Shown in pieces: positions 4,407 through 6,607 of a stretch of 6,607 nt of DNA (position 1 is its first letter; each line of letters opens with the position of its first letter). The DNA comes from Bacteroidia bacterium (GTDB taxonomy: Bacteria > Bacteroidota > Bacteroidia > Bacteroidales > P3). The translations under genes and the position numbers were made by a program. The stretch lies in assembly GCA_025999775.1 (NCBI GenBank), contig BNXT01000082.1:1-6607 (forward strand), given 5' to 3'. Under the pieces are notes generated by a model. It was not told the DNA's origin, searched no databases, and saw only the letters and a program-made list of their open reading frames with translations.

Positions 4407-5575
4407 AACGATGTAGTGTTAAAATGTTTAAGATAGTGTATAGCAAATTGGCGTGTTTCAAGATCAGTGGCTAACAAGTCTTCCATGGAAGGATTACGGT
4501 TAAAAGCAATCGTGTTGATGCACTTCTCAATTAAGTCAGACATTTGCAAAAAGCCAATCCGATTATCAAGAAATGCAGACACCGCTATTTCATTGGCAGC
4601 GTTCAGGATACATGGACAATTACCGCCTTTTTCGCCGGCATGATAAGCCAACGCGAGGTTGCGGAATGTCTGCGTATCCGGTTTCTCAAAGGTCAATTGG
4701 TTGTACTGGTCAAATGTCAAACGCGGAAAAGAGGTGTGCAACCGTTCCGGATACGTCAATGCGTACTGTATAGGAAGTTTCATATCCGGTAGTCCCATTT
4801 GAGCTTTGATAGAGCCATCCGTAAATTGTACCATCGAATGAATGATGGATTGAGGATGTATCACCACTTCAATACGGTTGAAATCGACCTCAAACAGCCA
4901 GCGTGCTTCGATGACTTCTAATCCTTTATTCATCAGGCTTGCTGAATCAATCGTGATTTTGCGTCCCATCTCCCATGTAGGGTGTTTAAGCGCTTGCTGT
5001 GGCGTAACAGTAGCCAATTCCGACTGTGTTTTGCCGCGAAAAGGACCTCCGGAACCGGTTAATAATATTTTTTCAACCGTCGTAGGATTTTCTCCGACAA
5101 GACATTGAAATATAGCTGAATGTTCAGAATCTATGGGGTATAGCGCAACATTATGTTCTTTAACTAACTGTGTTATCAATGCGCCGGCTACGACTAAGGT
5201 TTCTTTATTGGCTAATGCGATGTTTTTTTTAGCCCGAATAGCACGCACAGTAGGCGCTAATCCCGCAGAACCGACAATGGCGGTCAATACGGTATCAATA
5301 ACGTCTAACTCGACGATTTGCTCTACGGCTGTAGCGCCGGTAGTTACGTCAATAGAATAGGCGCTAAGGGCTTCTTTGACTTGACGATATTCCTTTTCAT
5401 CGCCGATGACTACAGCTTTAGGACGGTATTGTAGGGCTTGTCGTATCAAAAGATCCGCATTACTATGCGCGGTCAATACGGTAACTTCAAAACGTTCACA
5501 CTGTTGTTGTATCACTGCTAACGCTTGTGTACCGATAGAGCCGGTAGAACCCAATATGGCTATACGTTTCTTCAT
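4403..5575 (-). CDS. dxr: 1-deoxy-D-xylulose 5-phosphate reductoisomerase
   Basis: Dxr (IspC) rearranges and reduces 1-deoxy-D-xylulose 5-phosphate to 2-C-methyl-D-erythritol 4-phosphate using NADPH and a divalent metal. This is the committed step of the MEP route to isoprenoids, and the target of fosmidomycin. The 390-residue length is normal. The NADPH loop GSTGSIGTQ is at 9-17 and LANKETLV at 121-128. Metal ligands match Asp149 and Glu151 in PIDSEHS and Glu220 in MNKGLEVIEA. Substrate-phosphate contacts match Ser175, His198, Ser211, Asn216 and Lys217, a constant offset of 11 from the E. coli residues as I remember them. The flexible active-site flap follows His198 (Trp201, Met203). NAANEIAVSAFL at 325-336 marks the C-terminal domain. 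It starts 25 bases after the M23-like gene and its stop overlaps rseP's start. Nothing is missing, so it should be functional. Confidence 0.98.
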   Translation of the reverse strand: MKKRIAILGSTGSIGTQALAVIQQQCERFEVTVLTAHSNADLLIRQALQYRPKAVVIGDEKEYRQVKEALSAYSIDVTTGATAVEQIVELDVIDTVLTAIVGSAGLAPTVRAIRAKKNIALANKETLVVAGALITQLVKEHNVALYPIDSEHSAIFQCLVGENPTTVEKILLTGSGGPFRGKTQSELATVTPQQALKHPTWEMGRKITIDSASLMNKGLEVIEARWLFEVDFNRIEVVIHPQSIIHSMVQFTDGSIKAQMGLPDMKLPIQYALTYPERLHTSFPRLTFDQYNQLTFEKPDTQTFRNLALAYHAGEKGGNCPCILNAANEIAVSAFLDNRIGFLQMSDLIEKCINTIAFNRNPSMEDLLATDLETRQFAIHYLKHFNTTSL

Positions 5576-5599
5576 AGTTACAGAACACTTAACAATTTG

Positions 5600-6571
5600 T
5601 TAGAAAGCAATGAAATTCTTTGGATTGACCGGAGAACCCTGATACCATAATTCAAAATGCAACATTAGTCCTTTGTATTGTTCGAGAGATTCACCAATCA
5701 AAGCGATTGGTTCACCTGTTTTTACGGGATCTCCTACACGTTTAAGTATTGCTGAATTGTTTTTATACATTGAGAGCATATTATTACTATGCTGAACGGT
5801 GATAGCATAAGCGGTAGTAGGCGACCATTCCACATTAACAACCGTACCCTCTCCAATGGACTTAATCATGTCATTATTATTCCCGGCAATATCGATGCCG
5901 TAATGTTTTTTAGAAGCATCAAAATTAGTAACTATCTTTCCATGCAAGGGCACATAATACAATACAGAAGATACAGGTTTAGAAGTCGTCAACGATGATA
6001 CTGTCGGCATGCGAGCGTCCTCTGTTGATTTTTGCGTTGTTGTTGATGCAGGTACGGCGGTAGGTTTCGCTGCAGTTGAAGCAGTAGTTCCTATCTTCGT
6101 TGGTTGAAGGTCATATTTATCGCCATTTTCCACGAGTTCACGCAATGCCTTATCGTCTTCGGAACGCTCATAGGCTATGTGTGCATAGCCTCGAATCGTA
6201 TCTTTTGTTTTATCGACGGCAGCCATCGGAATACGTCCCGCAATAGCCATATCCATAGCTTGAATGTAACGGCTTTGAGCAGTCAAACATTTTTCTAATG
6301 AATCAATTTTTATTTGATTTTCGTATGCTAAATCAACAATATCCTGACGCATATACCCCGGTATAAATTCCCTTAAAGGCGTGCCCACAACCAAATACAG
6401 CGTTCCTACAATCAAAACGATAGCCGTTGTGCCGATCACCGCTATCAAATTCAATCGTGATAAATAGAACGCTAGCTTCGTTTGCAAATTTTCATCAACA
6501 ATTAACAGCTGGTACTTGTGACGTACGTTAGAAAACAAATAATGATGGACTTTTCTAAAAAAATTGAGCAT
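5600..6571 (-). CDS. Membrane-anchored LytM/M23-family protein with degenerate active site
   Basis: The 323-residue protein has a basic cytoplasmic N-terminus of about 40 residues, one membrane helix (about 42-63), the segment TPLREFIPGY (64-73), and a periplasmic region with a helical, probably coiled-coil stretch (about 75-155). A Thr/Ala/Pro/Ser-rich linker (about 158-204) leads to a C-terminal LytM domain. M23 peptidases cut peptide cross-links of peptidoglycan. Here the zinc ligands appear kept (His223 and Asp227 in HYGID; His305 in LHFELW). However, the first His of the HxH motif is Met303, and the His normally found in the YKHNS-like motif of related proteins is Asn271. It may therefore be a non-catalytic regulator or scaffold, like EnvC/NlpD-type LytM proteins. 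I chose the ATG at 6571: a TTG start at 6592 would lie inside the -7 box. It heads the dxr-rseP operon. Confidence 0.9.
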   Translation of the reverse strand: MLNFFRKVHHYLFSNVRHKYQLLIVDENLQTKLAFYLSRLNLIAVIGTTAIVLIVGTLYLVVGTPLREFIPGYMRQDIVDLAYENQIKIDSLEKCLTAQSRYIQAMDMAIAGRIPMAAVDKTKDTIRGYAHIAYERSEDDKALRELVENGDKYDLQPTKIGTTASTAAKPTAVPASTTTQKSTEDARMPTVSSLTTSKPVSSVLYYVPLHGKIVTNFDASKKHYGIDIAGNNNDMIKSIGEGTVVNVEWSPTTAYAITVQHSNNMLSMYKNNSAILKRVGDPVKTGEPIALIGESLEQYKGLMLHFELWYQGSPVNPKNFIAF

Positions 6572-6589
6572 TCGACATGTTTTTGTTTG

Positions 6590-6597
6590 CAAAGTTA
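6590..6597 (-). promoter_or_regulatory. -7 element upstream of the M23-like gene
   Basis: The minus strand reads TAACTTTG, matching TAnnTTTG, 18 bases before the ATG at 6571. The predicted transcript starts near 6583-6586 with a very short leader. The -33 box would lie beyond the right edge and cannot be checked. This is the likely promoter of the M23-dxr-rseP-lipoprotein unit and argues against the upstream TTG start. Confidence 0.5.
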
Positions 6598-6607
6598 CAA
6601 AATATTT

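Noticed and set aside
6572..6592. TTG start at 6592 for the M23-like protein
   Set aside because: The TTG is part of the TAACTTTG -7 element, so it would not be transcribed from that promoter, and the ATG at 6571 gives a normal N-terminus.

Overview
This window looks like chromosomal housekeeping DNA from a member of the Bacteroidota, most likely the order Bacteroidales. Three things point there. The LytM/M23-like protein has the HKYQL N-terminus and LREFIPGY segment that I recall from Bacteroidales homologues. The gene set is M23 - dxr - rseP - bactofilin. Upstream of genes there are sequences fitting the Bacteroidota promoter consensus (TTTG/TTG at -33, TAnnTTTG at -7) rather than E. coli-type boxes. 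Taxonomy is inferred from memory of these families, not from a search.

All eight complete genes lie on the minus strand, so transcription runs from right to left. From the right edge the order is: a membrane-anchored LytM/M23-like protein (6571-5600), dxr (5575-4403), rseP (4406-3093), a small basic lipoprotein (3082-2831), a bactofilin (2704-2339), a four-helix membrane protein (2342-1908), a PduO-type cobalamin adenosyltransferase (1924-1337) and rsmA (1311-541). Junctions are tight: ATGA start/stop overlaps at dxr/rseP and bactofilin/membrane protein, a 17-base overlap before pduO, and gaps of 10-25 bases elsewhere. The one real break is 126 bases before the bactofilin, where a TATCTTTG -7 element suggests a second transcription unit. 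I read this as two consecutive operons: M23-dxr-rseP-lipoprotein, then bactofilin-membrane protein-pduO-rsmA, the second ending at a weak hairpin plus T-rich tract at 468-502.

Functionally the first unit is about the envelope: a peptidoglycan-hydrolase-like protein, the isoprenoid (MEP) enzyme feeding the lipid carrier pool, a site-2 protease and a lipoprotein. The second joins a cytoskeletal polymer, a membrane protein that may be AtpI-like, a B12 cofactor enzyme and the KsgA-type 16S rRNA methyltransferase.

The left 540 bases hold no convincing complete gene. Instead they carry a mosaic of small palindromic and repeated elements: a GCGGG hairpin, two 24-base elements with the same loop but different self-complementary stems, a 62-base long palindrome, and a purine-rich imperfect duplication of about 55 bases adjoining a CTTTTGG hairpin. 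At the far left edge a good Bacteroidota promoter faces the first 12 codons of a gene that leaves the window.

I do not see a clearly new multi-gene system. The best leads are the M23-family protein that keeps the zinc ligands but lacks the usual catalytic histidines, and the conserved-loop/variable-stem repeat pair.
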